Shown: in pieces, positions 24,243 to 33,454 of the stretch
How the letters are laid out: the number at the start of each line of letters is the position of its first letter
Numbering within the stretch: the stretch's first letter is position 1
Source: Sphingorhabdus sp. YGSMI21
GTDB taxonomy: Bacteria; Pseudomonadota; Alphaproteobacteria; Sphingomonadales; Sphingomonadaceae
Length of the DNA stretch: 64,000 nt
Reading direction: 5' to 3'
Assembly: GCF_002776575.1 (NCBI RefSeq)
Contig: NZ_CP022548.1
Span: forward strand, 3,239,001 to 3,303,000
The notes under the pieces: model-generated
Databases searched by the model: none
What the model was told of the DNA's origin: nothing
Seen by the model: the letters and a program-made list of their open reading frames with translations, nothing else
Program-made: the position numbers and the translations under genes

Positions 24243-24387
24243 TACCCCTGCGCAGGCAGGGGTCCATCTCCCGATGCTCGATCCAAAATATTTGTAGAGG
24301 TTCGCACTCGACTATCGTCTGGTGCCATTTCGAACGGCTATGATTGCCGCAATGGTGGGAGATGGCTTCCTGCCTTCACAGGAATAC
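24242..24387. repeat. MITE-like inverted-repeat element
   Basis: About 146 bp with imperfect 31 bp terminal inverted repeats: the left end reads GTACCCCTGCGCAGGCAGGG and on to CCATCTCCC, and the right end is the reverse complement of a similar sequence. The 84 bp centre has no reading frame. It fills the gap between sufE and the J-protein gene, its left end touching the sufE stop. Confidence 0.65.
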
Positions 24388-24392
24388 AGCGG

Positions 24393-24929
24393 CTAAACAG
24401 GCTTCCAGACCCGGCGCTCTTCGGCAATCCGCAACACGTCATAAGCTGCCTGCGCCGCCTGGAATTTCTTGGCCGCCTCTGCATCGCCCGGATTGACGTC
24501 GGGGTGATATTCCTTGGCCATCGTCCGCCATGCTTTTTTCACCGTGTCGAATTCGACATCGGGGGTCAGATCAAAAATCTCCAGCGCGGTCATCTCATCG
24601 CGCGAGCGGCTGCCGTCGCCGGACCCCATCCAGCTGTAATGCGCCGCTTCCTGATAGGCATTGGCGTCGCGCTGCTCATCGGCTTCACGCTTCTTGCGCT
24701 CTTCCTTGTCGAGACCCTCGAAATAATCCCAGCCCCGGTTATATTCCGCAGCGTGGGTCTGGCAGAAATACCAGCGTTCGGGACTGTTGGGGGATTTCGG
24801 CGCAGGACAATTGCCGGCTTCGTCGCAACCGTGCCGGTCACAAATCTTGACCTGCTGGGTCTCGCGCGAACTTTCGTAGCTTCCCCATCTCGGGAAACCC
24901 CAGTTATCTGATCGTTTTGCTTTTGGCAT
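24393..24929 (-). CDS. J-domain protein (DnaJ-like co-chaperone)
   Basis: 178-residue protein with a C-terminal J domain at about 117-175: ALEIFDLTPDVEFDTVKKAWRTMAKEYHPDVNPGD has the HPD motif needed to stimulate Hsp70 ATPase. The N-terminal half carries cysteine/histidine pairs (CDRHGCDEAGNC and CQTH) that look like a small zinc-binding unit. The J-at-C-terminus layout is common in alphaproteobacterial stand-alone J proteins. Client and partner are unknown. Confidence 0.88.
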   Translation of the reverse strand: MPKAKRSDNWGFPRWGSYESSRETQQVKICDRHGCDEAGNCPAPKSPNSPERWYFCQTHAAEYNRGWDYFEGLDKEERKKREADEQRDANAYQEAAHYSWMGSGDGSRSRDEMTALEIFDLTPDVEFDTVKKAWRTMAKEYHPDVNPGDAEAAKKFQAAQAAYDVLRIAEERRVWKPV

Positions 24930-24977
24930 AGTCCCTATTCTAACAGACGAACCCTGCGAGTTCCACCGCTAAGATAA

Positions 24978-25336
24978 TACCAGAGGGTCTGTAAGCCGGG
25001 TTCTGTCCATCCGCCGAAACGGAATAGCCAGCCATTCATCTCGGCCATGCATTGCTGCGTGGCTCAAGCAACCAACCCGGGCAGCAGGCCGAAAAAGCCA
25101 TATGCCGCCCCTATTTGGTTTTGCTCCAGGTGGGGTTTACCATGCCAGGGCTGTTGCCAGTCCCGCGGTGCGCTCTTACCGCACCCTTTCATTGTCACGT
25201 GACCGAAGCCGTCGCGACCTGCTTTCTGTTGCACTTTCCCTAGGGTTGCCCCCGCCGGACGTTATCCGGCACCTTCTAATCGTGGAGCCCGGACTTTCCT
25301 CGACAAACTGCCGCGGCTGGCCGACCCTCTGGTCCG
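24978..25336 (-). ncRNA. rnpB: RNase P RNA (class A)
   Basis: Catalytic RNA that matures tRNA 5' ends. On the minus strand the hallmarks appear in order: GAGGAAAGTCCGGGCTCCA near the 5' end, the P8-P9 region, AGAGCGCACCGCG, and the 3' conserved AGAACCCGGCTTACAGACC. The ends pair as helix P1 (CCAGAGGGTC with GACCCTCTGG). Boundaries are set by P1 and are good to a few bases. It starts within a few bases of the stop of the amidase gene. Confidence 0.96.
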
Positions 25337-25338
25337 CT

Positions 25339-26031
25339 CTATTTAGTGATTCCGCGCTCTCTGTCCAACATTAAAGACAAAAGCAGCGAGCGACACTCGC
25401 CATCGATCGCGCCATCAATATTTTCTGGCCGGAAACGCCGCTGAAAAGCCACCACTGCTGCGGTCTGCTCGGATATATCATAGCCGAACCGTTCCAGCGC
25501 CAGCATGAAGCCGCCGTCGGTCCATGGCGGGTCGTTCAGTTTTGCTGTTGGCCTTTTCAGCGCGATACCGTGGCGCGCCAGGCGATCCCAGTCGAACAAT
25601 TCGCCCGGATCCTGCTTGCGCGCCGGAGCAAGATCGCTGTGACCGATAACATTGGAGGCGGTGATATTGTGCCGTTGCACGATGCCATGCGCAAGACGGG
25701 TGACGGCATCCATCTGCTCTTCCGGGAAGGGCACATAACCCCATTCATGCCCGGGATTGACGATTTCGATACCGATGCTGGCGCTGTTCACATCACTGAT
25801 CCCGCGCCAGAAGCCCCGCCCCGCGTGCCAGGCCCGTTTCTCCTCTTCGACCATCTGGACGATCTGGCCATCCTCGGTCACCACATAATGGGCCGAAACC
25901 TTGGCTTCGGGATTGGCCAGCCAGCTGATCGCCGAAGCAGCGTCCTTCATGCCGGTATAGTGCATGACAAGAATGCTTATCGGCAGCTGGCGCTCGTCAA
26001 AATTGGGAGACGGCGTCCATATCGCATCCAT
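25339..26031 (-). CDS. N-acetylmuramoyl-L-alanine amidase, AmpD/AmiD-like
   Basis: Zinc amidase_2-domain enzyme cleaving the bond between muramic acid and the stem peptide; 230 residues. Zinc-ligand histidines are in LVMHYTGM and GHSDLAPARKQDPGELF, with the catalytic Glu in SIGIEIVN. A peptidoglycan-binding-like domain follows (about 165-225: DGGFMLALERFGYDISEQTAAVVAFQRRFRP). No signal peptide is visible, so it is probably cytoplasmic and recycles muropeptides. rnpB follows immediately. Confidence 0.92.
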   Translation of the reverse strand: MDAIWTPSPNFDERQLPISILVMHYTGMKDAASAISWLANPEAKVSAHYVVTEDGQIVQMVEEEKRAWHAGRGFWRGISDVNSASIGIEIVNPGHEWGYVPFPEEQMDAVTRLAHGIVQRHNITASNVIGHSDLAPARKQDPGELFDWDRLARHGIALKRPTAKLNDPPWTDGGFMLALERFGYDISEQTAAVVAFQRRFRPENIDGAIDGECRSLLLSLMLDRERGITK

Positions 26032-26052
26032 GAAAGACCTCTCCTTCGCAAA

Positions 26053-26694
26053 TCAGGCGGTGACGATAGCACCCAAAAGCAATTCTGTCGTCGATGGTGG
26101 CGAGATCCGCAAATCGCCGCCATTTTTCAGGGTCAGTTCCCGGGTCATCCACGCGCCCGCGGTCCGCGCGCTGAGATCGGCCTGCGCGATGGTACCATCC
26201 AGGGCAGATCGTATTCCCTCGTCAAGCGCGATCTTGTCGCCTTCTGCCCGGATAACGACCTCGACCCCCAGTTCCCCCTGCTCGGCACCGACATCCAGTC
26301 GTCCGCCCCGCACCAGGGATTCCTTGGCAATTAGCGCGAGATTGAGGAGAATCTTGATCGCTTTCTTGGGCAAGGCCTCGCCCTGCAAGGCCCAGCCCAG
26401 AGTGATCTTGCCCGAATCGCCGAGCAGTGATTCGATCAGCTGCCGCGCCTCTGCCGGATCGACATTGTCGCCGAAACCGCCGGCGGCGCCAAAGGCGAGC
26501 CGGAAATATTTCAGCTTGTTGGCCGATACTCTGGCGCTGTCCGCGAGCAGATCCATGCAGCGATCGCGCATCACCGGATCGGTTTCGCCTTCCAGCAATT
26601 CGAGGCCGTTGTTGAGCGCTCCGACCGGGCTGAGCAAATCATGGCATATTTTCGAACATAGCAGTGATGCCAGGTCAACTTCGCTATTCGACAT
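26053..26694 (-). CDS. chpT: histidine phosphotransferase ChpT
   Basis: Dimeric phosphotransferase that relays phosphate from CckA to CtrA and CpdR in the alphaproteobacterial cell-cycle pathway. The 213 residues begin with the DHp-like helix carrying His18 (LLCSKICHDLLSPVGALNNGLELL), followed by a degenerate HATPase-like domain lacking ATP-binding boxes, as expected for ChpT. Ends 22 bp before the amidase gene, likely same transcript. Confidence 0.9.
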   Translation of the reverse strand: MSNSEVDLASLLCSKICHDLLSPVGALNNGLELLEGETDPVMRDRCMDLLADSARVSANKLKYFRLAFGAAGGFGDNVDPAEARQLIESLLGDSGKITLGWALQGEALPKKAIKILLNLALIAKESLVRGGRLDVGAEQGELGVEVVIRAEGDKIALDEGIRSALDGTIAQADLSARTAGAWMTRELTLKNGGDLRISPPSTTELLLGAIVTA

Positions 26695-26718
26695 ATAAAC
26701 GCGCCCTTAACTGTAATT

Positions 26719-27150
26719 TCATTCCGCGGCTGTTTGGCCTTTTGCACCGGTGCAATCAAGGGGGATCGCATTGAAACGACCATAAATTTCCCCGTTTTCA
26801 ACCGCATGCCAGGCGGCGGCGTCCTGTCCGTTGAGGATCAGCCAGAGCCGGCCATCGGGCGCAGCGCTACCGGCGTCGGTCGGGGAAGGCTTCACCGGTC
26901 CGTTCGGGTGCGAATGATAATAGCCGGCAATGGGCTCTCCGCCGCGGCGCTGGTCTCGTTCTGCGGCGATCAATATGGCCGGATCAATCTCGAAATGGCA
27001 CCTCGGATCGGCAGCGACATTCGGCGCGGACCGATAGGACCAGACCCGTCCCGCGCTGCCGAACAATATCCCGCAGACCTCCTGCGGCACTGCCGCGAGG
27101 GCGAGTTGCTGGAGTTCGGCCAACATCGCGCTTGATATAAACAGTTGCAT
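26719..27150 (-). CDS. JAMM/MPN (Mov34/PAD-1) metalloprotease-like protein
   Basis: Small JAB-domain protein of 143 residues. The JAMM zinc motif is complete: Glu in VPQEVCGILFG, then HSHPNGPVKPSPTD with both His and the Asp. Prokaryotic relatives cleave C-terminal Gly-Gly-like tails of ubiquitin-like or ThiS/MoaD-like sulfur carriers, or process other proteins. No sulfur-carrier gene is adjacent. Its ATG can share a CATG with the divergent rluD start; an ATG three codons further upstream is also possible. Likely first gene of a unit with chpT and the amidase. Confidence 0.87.
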   Translation of the reverse strand: MQLFISSAMLAELQQLALAAVPQEVCGILFGSAGRVWSYRSAPNVAADPRCHFEIDPAILIAAERDQRRGGEPIAGYYHSHPNGPVKPSPTDAGSAAPDGRLWLILNGQDAAAWHAVENGEIYGRFNAIPLDCTGAKGQTAAE

Positions 27151-28120
27151 GGCCCACATCTACCCGATGAACGCGGGGCAATCTACAATATCCGGAATCT
27201 TGCCGGATTCTCAGAAAAAACAGCGTCTAGATGCTGCCCTGACAGAGGTGGTGGAAGGGCTTTCGCGCGAGCGCGTGAAATCGCTGATCTCGAATGGGAA
27301 CCTGCTGGTCGACGGCACGGTCTTCACCGATCCTTCGGCCAAGAAACTGGCCGGCAAACCATTCGAACTGACCATTCCCGAACCGGTCGAAGGACCGGCC
27401 CAGCCTCAGGATATTCCGCTGGACGTGGTCTTTGAAGACACGCATCTCATCATCGTCAACAAGCCGGCGGGGCTCGTCGTGCATCCCGCCGCCGGACATG
27501 CCGACGGCACGCTGGTCAACGCGCTGCTACACCACTGCCGGGGCCAGTTGTCGGGGATTGGCGGCGTTTCCCGGCCCGGAATCGTCCACCGGATCGACAA
27601 GGATACGTCGGGACTGATGGTCGCGGCCAAGACCGATGCAGCGCATCAGGGCCTGAGCGCCCTGTTCGCCAAGCATGATATCGAGCGGCGCTATCTGGCG
27701 ATTGTCAACGGCCGGCCCAATCCGCCCATGGCAACGATCGAGGGGAGCATCGGCCGGAGCAATGTCAATCGCAAGAAAATGGCGGTTGTCGGCGACGACC
27801 GGGGCAAAGCGGCAATGACCCATTATACAGTCAAGGAAATGCTCGACGGCGCCGCGCTGGTCGAATGCACGCTGGAAACCGGGCGTACCCACCAGGTCAG
27901 GGTCCATATGACCCATATCGGGCACAGCCTGATTGGTGACCCGCTCTATGGCGCTGGTCGAAAATCATTACTTTCCCGGCGAAAAGATATTCAATTTCGA
28001 CGCCAGGCGCTGCATGCTGCTAGTCTTGGATTTGTTCACCCGATAACGGACGAAAAATTGATGTTTTCTATCGATTTCCCGGACGATATGCAGGAACTAT
28101 TCATGAAGTTGCGTGTATAA
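27149..28120 (+). CDS. rluD: 23S rRNA pseudouridine synthase, RluA/RluD family
   Basis: Isomerises uridines in 23S rRNA helix 69 if it is the true RluD orthologue. The 323-residue enzyme has an N-terminal S4 RNA-binding domain (about 26-70) and the catalytic domain with the nucleophile Asp150 in GIVHRIDKDTSGLMV. The family motif GRTHQVRVHMTHIGHSLIGDPLYG is intact. A second in-frame ATG lies six codons on; neither has a clear Shine-Dalgarno, and the first overlaps the start of the divergent JAMM gene. Confidence 0.93.
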   Translation: MAHIYPMNAGQSTISGILPDSQKKQRLDAALTEVVEGLSRERVKSLISNGNLLVDGTVFTDPSAKKLAGKPFELTIPEPVEGPAQPQDIPLDVVFEDTHLIIVNKPAGLVVHPAAGHADGTLVNALLHHCRGQLSGIGGVSRPGIVHRIDKDTSGLMVAAKTDAAHQGLSALFAKHDIERRYLAIVNGRPNPPMATIEGSIGRSNVNRKKMAVVGDDRGKAAMTHYTVKEMLDGAALVECTLETGRTHQVRVHMTHIGHSLIGDPLYGAGRKSLLSRRKDIQFRRQALHAASLGFVHPITDEKLMFSIDFPDDMQELFMKLRV

Positions 28121-28194
28121 GTAACACACCTTATATCGCTTTTGACCAAAGGGTGCTTGATGAGGCCTGGCGGCACAACAAAGAAGGAACGAAA

Positions 28195-29106
28195 ATGGCT
28201 AATGGTAGCAATGTTCCGGCCAAGATCCCAGCCTTAGGGGGGGATGCAAGCCTGAACCGATATCTTTCGGAAGTTCGCAAATTTCCGATATTGACTCCCG
28301 AACAGGAATATATGCTGGCGAAACGCTATTCTGAGCACAAGGATCAGGAAGCAGCAGCCCAGCTCGTCACCTCGCATCTGCGACTCGTTGCCAAGATTGC
28401 AATGGGCTTCCGCGGCTACGGCTTGCCCGTGTCGGATCTGATTTCCGAAGGCAATGTCGGCCTGATGCAGGGCGTGAAGAAATTCGAACCCGATCGCGGT
28501 TTCCGCCTCGCAACCTATGCGATGTGGTGGATCCGTGCATCCATTCAGGAATATGTGCTGCGCAGCTGGAGCCTCGTTAAAATGGGCACGACCGCGGCCC
28601 AGAAGAAACTGTTCTTCAACCTGCGCCGGATGAAGAATAATCTGGATGCGTTTGAAGACGGGGATCTGTCACCGGAAGACGTGCAGAAAATCTCCACCGA
28701 TCTTGGCGTCGCGGAGCATGAGGTGGTCAATATGAACCGCCGCATGTCGATGGGCGGCGATGCGTCGCTCAACGTCTCCCTGTCGTCCGAGGACGGCGAT
28801 GGCGGCCAGTGGCAGGACATTTTAGAAGACGACGGCCCGCTGCACGATGAATCGATCGCTGCCGCACAGGAAGCCGATTTCCGTCACGAAATGCTGACCG
28901 AAGCCATGGGTTCGCTGAACGAGCGCGAGCAGCATATTTTGGCTGAACGCCGCTTGTCGGAAGATCCCAAGACGTTGGAAGACCTGAGCAAGGTCTATGA
29001 AGTGAGCCGCGAGCGCATTCGTCAGATCGAAGTTCGCGCGTTCGAAAAACTGCAAAAGGCGATGCTCCGTATCGCCGGAGAAAAGCAGCTTCTGGCAGCG
29101 AGTTGA
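28195..29106 (+). CDS. rpoH: RNA polymerase sigma-32 factor RpoH
   Basis: Heat-shock sigma factor, 303 residues. Region 2 (LRLVAKIAMGFRGYGLPVSDLISEGNVGLMQGVKKFEPDRGFRLATYAMWWIRA) and region 4 (ERRLSEDPKTLEDLSKVYEVSRERIRQIEVRAFEKLQ) match RpoH. It directs transcription of chaperone and protease genes such as clpXP. The chosen ATG has an AAGGA site; an in-frame start 14 codons upstream is weaker. A strong terminator follows the stop by about 30 bp. Confidence 0.97.
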   Translation: MANGSNVPAKIPALGGDASLNRYLSEVRKFPILTPEQEYMLAKRYSEHKDQEAAAQLVTSHLRLVAKIAMGFRGYGLPVSDLISEGNVGLMQGVKKFEPDRGFRLATYAMWWIRASIQEYVLRSWSLVKMGTTAAQKKLFFNLRRMKNNLDAFEDGDLSPEDVQKISTDLGVAEHEVVNMNRRMSMGGDASLNVSLSSEDGDGGQWQDILEDDGPLHDESIAAAQEADFRHEMLTEAMGSLNEREQHILAERRLSEDPKTLEDLSKVYEVSRERIRQIEVRAFEKLQKAMLRIAGEKQLLAAS

Positions 29107-29137
29107 TCGCCGGGCACGACTCCGGTCCGAAATAGCG

Positions 29138-29174
29138 AAACGCCCCGAAACAGAAATTGTTTTCGGGGCGTTTT
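29138..29174 (+). terminator. intrinsic terminator after rpoH
   Basis: Perfect 13 bp stem AAACGCCCCGAAA and its complement around a 10-nt loop, with a following T run. The stem is symmetric and could work in both directions. Confidence 0.9.
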
Positions 29175-29192
29175 GCATTTAGGCTGCCCCTC

Positions 29193-29858
29193 ATGCGGGC
29201 GATCAGATTTCTCTTCAAATTTGCTGTCTATTTCATTCTGATCACGGTGGCGTGGGTCGGGATCTATGCAATTTTGCCGCCGCCAATAACCGCAACCATG
29301 ATTCTGGATGAAAATGGCATCACCAAGGACTGGACGAGTTTCGGCGATATTTCCCCGAATATGGCGCGGGCGGTGATTGCTGCGGAGGACAGTAAATTCT
29401 GCAGCCACAACGGTTTCGACACCGAAGCGATCCAGAAAGCGATTCAGCGCAACGCTCAGGGCGGCCGGATAAGAGGCGGATCCACCATTTCCCAGCAAGT
29501 CGCGAAAAACGCGTTTCTCTGGCAGGGCGGCGGATTTTTCCGCAAGGGGCTGGAAGCCTATTTCACCTTCCTGATCGAGACGATCTGGAGCAAGCGGCGG
29601 ATCATGGAAGTCTATCTCAATATCGCGGAAACCGGCATCGGCACCTATGGCGTGCAGGCTGGTGCGCAGCGCTATTTCAAAAAGGACGCGAAGGATCTGA
29701 CCAAGATCGAAGCGGCACGCATCGCGGCGGCCCTGCCCCTGCCCAAGAAGCGCGCTGTCAACGGCGCCAGCGGCTTTACCCGGCGCTATGGCAACACGAT
29801 TGCGGCACGGATCAATGTGGTGGCCAACGAGGGGTTAGACAGCTGTATCTACAATTAA
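29193..29858 (+). CDS. mtgA: monofunctional peptidoglycan glycosyltransferase MtgA
   Basis: Polymerises lipid II into glycan strands at the inner membrane. The 221-residue protein has one N-terminal membrane helix (about 5-27) and a GT51 domain with the catalytic Glu in VIAAEDSKFCSHNGFD, the RGGSTISQQVAKN motif, and EVYLNIAETG. No transpeptidase domain. The start is placed at MRAIRFLF, since the upstream in-frame ATG is inside the terminator stem of rpoH. Confidence 0.95.
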   Translation: MRAIRFLFKFAVYFILITVAWVGIYAILPPPITATMILDENGITKDWTSFGDISPNMARAVIAAEDSKFCSHNGFDTEAIQKAIQRNAQGGRIRGGSTISQQVAKNAFLWQGGGFFRKGLEAYFTFLIETIWSKRRIMEVYLNIAETGIGTYGVQAGAQRYFKKDAKDLTKIEAARIAAALPLPKKRAVNGASGFTRRYGNTIAARINVVANEGLDSCIYN

Positions 29859-29877
29859 ATATATACGCACATCTACT

Positions 29878-30378
29878 GTGATAAAAATAGAACGCAAAAT
29901 TCTCGTCGGCGCCTGCCTTGCGCTTATTCTTGCCAATTTGTGTTGGTACAGTTTCGATCGAGATAATGATCAATCTGCTGATGTTCAATTGGGCACAACG
30001 ATTGCGGCTTTAAGTTTTTCCGACAAAGCTTCGATCGATAAATTACCGTATTATGATCGAGCTCAAACCGCTTGGATTAAAGATAGTGCTGTGGTGAAGG
30101 ACATTACGACTGAGCTGGTCGACGATGATCCTCAGAACCTCGGACCGGATAGCGTGGGCAAATATGTGGTGGTCCGCCTAGAACGGGAGACCGGCTCGAC
30201 AGCCTATATCGAGACAATCAAGGCGCTGGCTTCGAGAGGGATCTGCTTGGTCGCATTAGTAGATGCAACAAACCCTAGACAAGAGGAAGGTGTTTTCTGG
30301 GCAGACATATCCAGGATTATCAGGGTCAAAAATGCCCGTGGGCAGTCGGTAAATTGCCACGACCGCTTTAATACCTAG
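29878..30378 (+). CDS. hypothetical signal-anchored protein, AT-rich
   Basis: No recognised family. The 166-residue product begins with GTG and a membrane anchor at about 8-25 (ILVGACLALILANLCWYSF), followed by a soluble domain with two separated cysteines (GICLV, NCHD). The coding sequence is visibly richer in A and T than its neighbours, and no Shine-Dalgarno precedes the start. It lies 19 bp after mtgA in the same direction. The base composition hints at recent acquisition. Confidence 0.6.
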   Translation: MIKIERKILVGACLALILANLCWYSFDRDNDQSADVQLGTTIAALSFSDKASIDKLPYYDRAQTAWIKDSAVVKDITTELVDDDPQNLGPDSVGKYVVVRLERETGSTAYIETIKALASRGICLVALVDATNPRQEEGVFWADISRIIRVKNARGQSVNCHDRFNT

Positions 30379-30434
30379 ATGTCTAACCCATTGGCCGGGA
30401 TTGCAACGCCGAACCGAGAAAAGAGACGGATTTT

Positions 30435-31706
<1,272 letters not shown>

Positions 31707-31845
31707 AAAAAGTCCTTTAAACCGGCCTATATTCTATATCTAACCGCCATATCGCAAATTGCCACCGCTTTTTTCGCGGCTTTTCCGGCGAATAGACAAG
31801 TCTATCAAATATGGCTTAAATTTCGTTTAGAGCCGCACCAACGGC

Positions 31846-32469
31846 TTATTTGGTATCTTCCGACGGCACGGGACGCTTGTTGTAGACTTCATCCACGATG
31901 CCGAAAGCCTTGGCCTCGTCGGCTTCGAGAAATGTATCGCGATCCATGGCCTTCTCGATCTCTTCGACCGATTTTCCGGTATATTGCGCGTAAAGTTCAT
32001 TCATTCTTGCACGGATACGCAGGATTTCCTTGGCCTGGATCTCGATATCCGATGCCATGCCCTGGGCGCCGCCGGAAGGCTGATGCACCATGATCCGCGC
32101 GTTGGTGGTGGCCATGCGCATGCCCGGTTCACCGGCTGCCAGAAGGAAGCTGCCCATCGAGGCCGCCTGACCGACGCAAACCGTACCGACGCGGGGCCGG
32201 ATATATTGCATCGTGTCGTGGATCGCCATGCCGGCGGTCACCACGCCACCTGGCGAGTTGATGTAGAGATAAATATCTTTCTTGGGATTTTCTGATTCCA
32301 GAAACAGCAATTGTGCGGTGATGATTGAAGCCATGCCGTCCTCGATCGGGCCGGTGACAAATACGATCCGCTCGCGCAGCAGTCGGGAAAAAATGTCGAA
32401 GCTGCGTTCGCCGCGGTTGGATTGTTCGATAACAACCGGGACTAGAGCGTCTGTGATCGGATCATGCAT
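31846..32469 (-). CDS. clpP: ATP-dependent Clp protease proteolytic subunit ClpP
   Basis: Serine protease forming the tetradecameric chamber used by ClpX. The 207 residues contain the triad: Ser104 in [11 protein letters not shown], His129 in [10 protein letters not shown], and Asp in MDRDTF. The N-terminal [25 protein letters not shown] is standard. First gene of clpP-clpX, divergent from a second clpP-like gene. Confidence 0.97.
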   Translation of the reverse strand: MHDPITDALVPVVIEQSNRGERSFDIFSRLLRERIVFVTGPIEDGMASIITAQLLFLESENPKKDIYLYINSPGGVVTAGMAIHDTMQYIRPRVGTVCVGQAASMGSFLLAAGEPGMRMATTNARIMVHQPSGGAQGMASDIEIQAKEILRIRARMNELYAQYTGKSVEEIEKAMDRDTFLEADEAKAFGIVDEVYNKRPVPSEDTK

Positions 32470-32713
32470 GTTGTAGGTCGTCCTGTTTTTATCTCTTTTG
32501 CGCCTGTCTTCAGCGTCGCCACTACATCGGGATTATCGCCGAATTGTTCAAGGGCTTTAACGATCTTGAGCAAGAATGATTGCCGCCAATAAAAAATACC
32601 TTGTCGAGACAAGGATCATTGTGCACGATCCCGGCTATCCCTACATGTTATGCAAGGCAATGCTGATCGTTCCGTGATCGGTGCCAGTCGAATTTCCATC
32701 TGCGGAGTCAAGA

Positions 32714-33334
32714 ATGATAACCACCAACAGCCCGATTACACCCTTTTACAACGAAGAGGACGAGGAAGAGAACAAGTCCGGTGGCCTGCCCGGCGCCATG
32801 ATGACGAAATTTCTGGAAGCCCGTACGATCATGATATTCGGCGGCATTGACCAGAAGCTGGCGGAGCGGGTCTCGACGCAGCTGCTCTATCTCGACCATG
32901 TCAACAATGATCCCATTCGCATCTTTCTGAATTCTCCCGGCGGTCACGTCGAATCGGGCGATACGATTCACGATCTTGTCCGCTATATCAGCTCACCGGT
33001 CGCCATGATCGGAACCGGCTGGGTCGCGAGCGCCGGCACGCATATTTTCCTCGGCGTTCCCAAGGAACAGCGCTTCTGCCTGCCCAATACCCGGTTCCTG
33101 ATCCATCAACCATCCGGTGGTGCCGGCGGCAAGGCATCGGACATTGCAATTCAGGCGCAGGAAATCGTCAAGATGCGCGAAAGACTGGCGCGGATTATCG
33201 CGGACGAAACCGGACAGGACGTCGAGCGGGTCCGCAAGGATATTGATCGCGATTACTGGATGAGCACCGAAGAAGCCAAGGAATATGGCATTCTCGGCAC
33301 CGTGATTGACAAGGCTAGCGAAGTCATCATCTAA
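32714..33334 (+). CDS. second ClpP-family protease subunit
   Basis: ClpP paralogue of 206 residues, divergent from the main clpP across a 244 bp region. The triad is kept: Ser106 in WVASAGTHIFLG, His131 in FLIHQPSGG, Asp in DIDRDYW. It departs from canonical ClpP at the active-site strand (ASAG for ASMG) and has an acidic N-terminal tail (YNEEDEEEN). A GGAG ribosome-binding site supports the start. It may mix with ClpP, or form its own particle with another unfoldase; neither can be decided here. Its stop codon is duplicated in a 13 bp tandem repeat. Confidence 0.9.
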   Translation: MITTNSPITPFYNEEDEEENKSGGLPGAMMTKFLEARTIMIFGGIDQKLAERVSTQLLYLDHVNNDPIRIFLNSPGGHVESGDTIHDLVRYISSPVAMIGTGWVASAGTHIFLGVPKEQRFCLPNTRFLIHQPSGGAGGKASDIAIQAQEIVKMRERLARIIADETGQDVERVRKDIDRDYWMSTEEAKEYGILGTVIDKASEVII

Positions 33335-33348
33335 CGTCATCATCTAAC
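33323..33348. repeat. 13 bp tandem duplication spanning the stop codon
   Basis: Two perfect copies of GTCATCATCTAAC. The first contains the last codons and TAA stop of the second clpP gene; the second lies just outside the gene. Confidence 0.9.
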
Positions 33349-33398
33349 GAGGGCTGGCGCGCTCCTTTGGCAGCCAGATCTCGTTGATCTCAGCCCAT

Positions 33399-33434
33399 AA
33401 AAAAGCCGGACAGGTTCACCCTGCCCGGCTTTTT
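33399..33434. terminator. bidirectional intrinsic terminator
   Basis: Stem AAAAAGCCGG-A-CAGG with CCTG-C-CCGGCTTTTT around a 4-nt loop, A-rich on one side and T-rich on the other. It separates the convergent second clpP gene and tig. Confidence 0.88.
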
Positions 33435-33454
33435 CAACGTCCCGACGGGATAGA

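Noticed and set aside
25052..25374. Short plus-strand frames over the RNase P RNA gene
   Set aside because: The sequence is fully explained by rnpB on the minus strand.
27380..27400. PEPVEGP peptide in RluD, resembling the REP-encoded VRPEPVEGP
   Set aside because: The nucleotide sequence here lacks the conserved arms and inverted repeat of the element, and the position fits the natural linker between S4 and catalytic domains. Coincidence.
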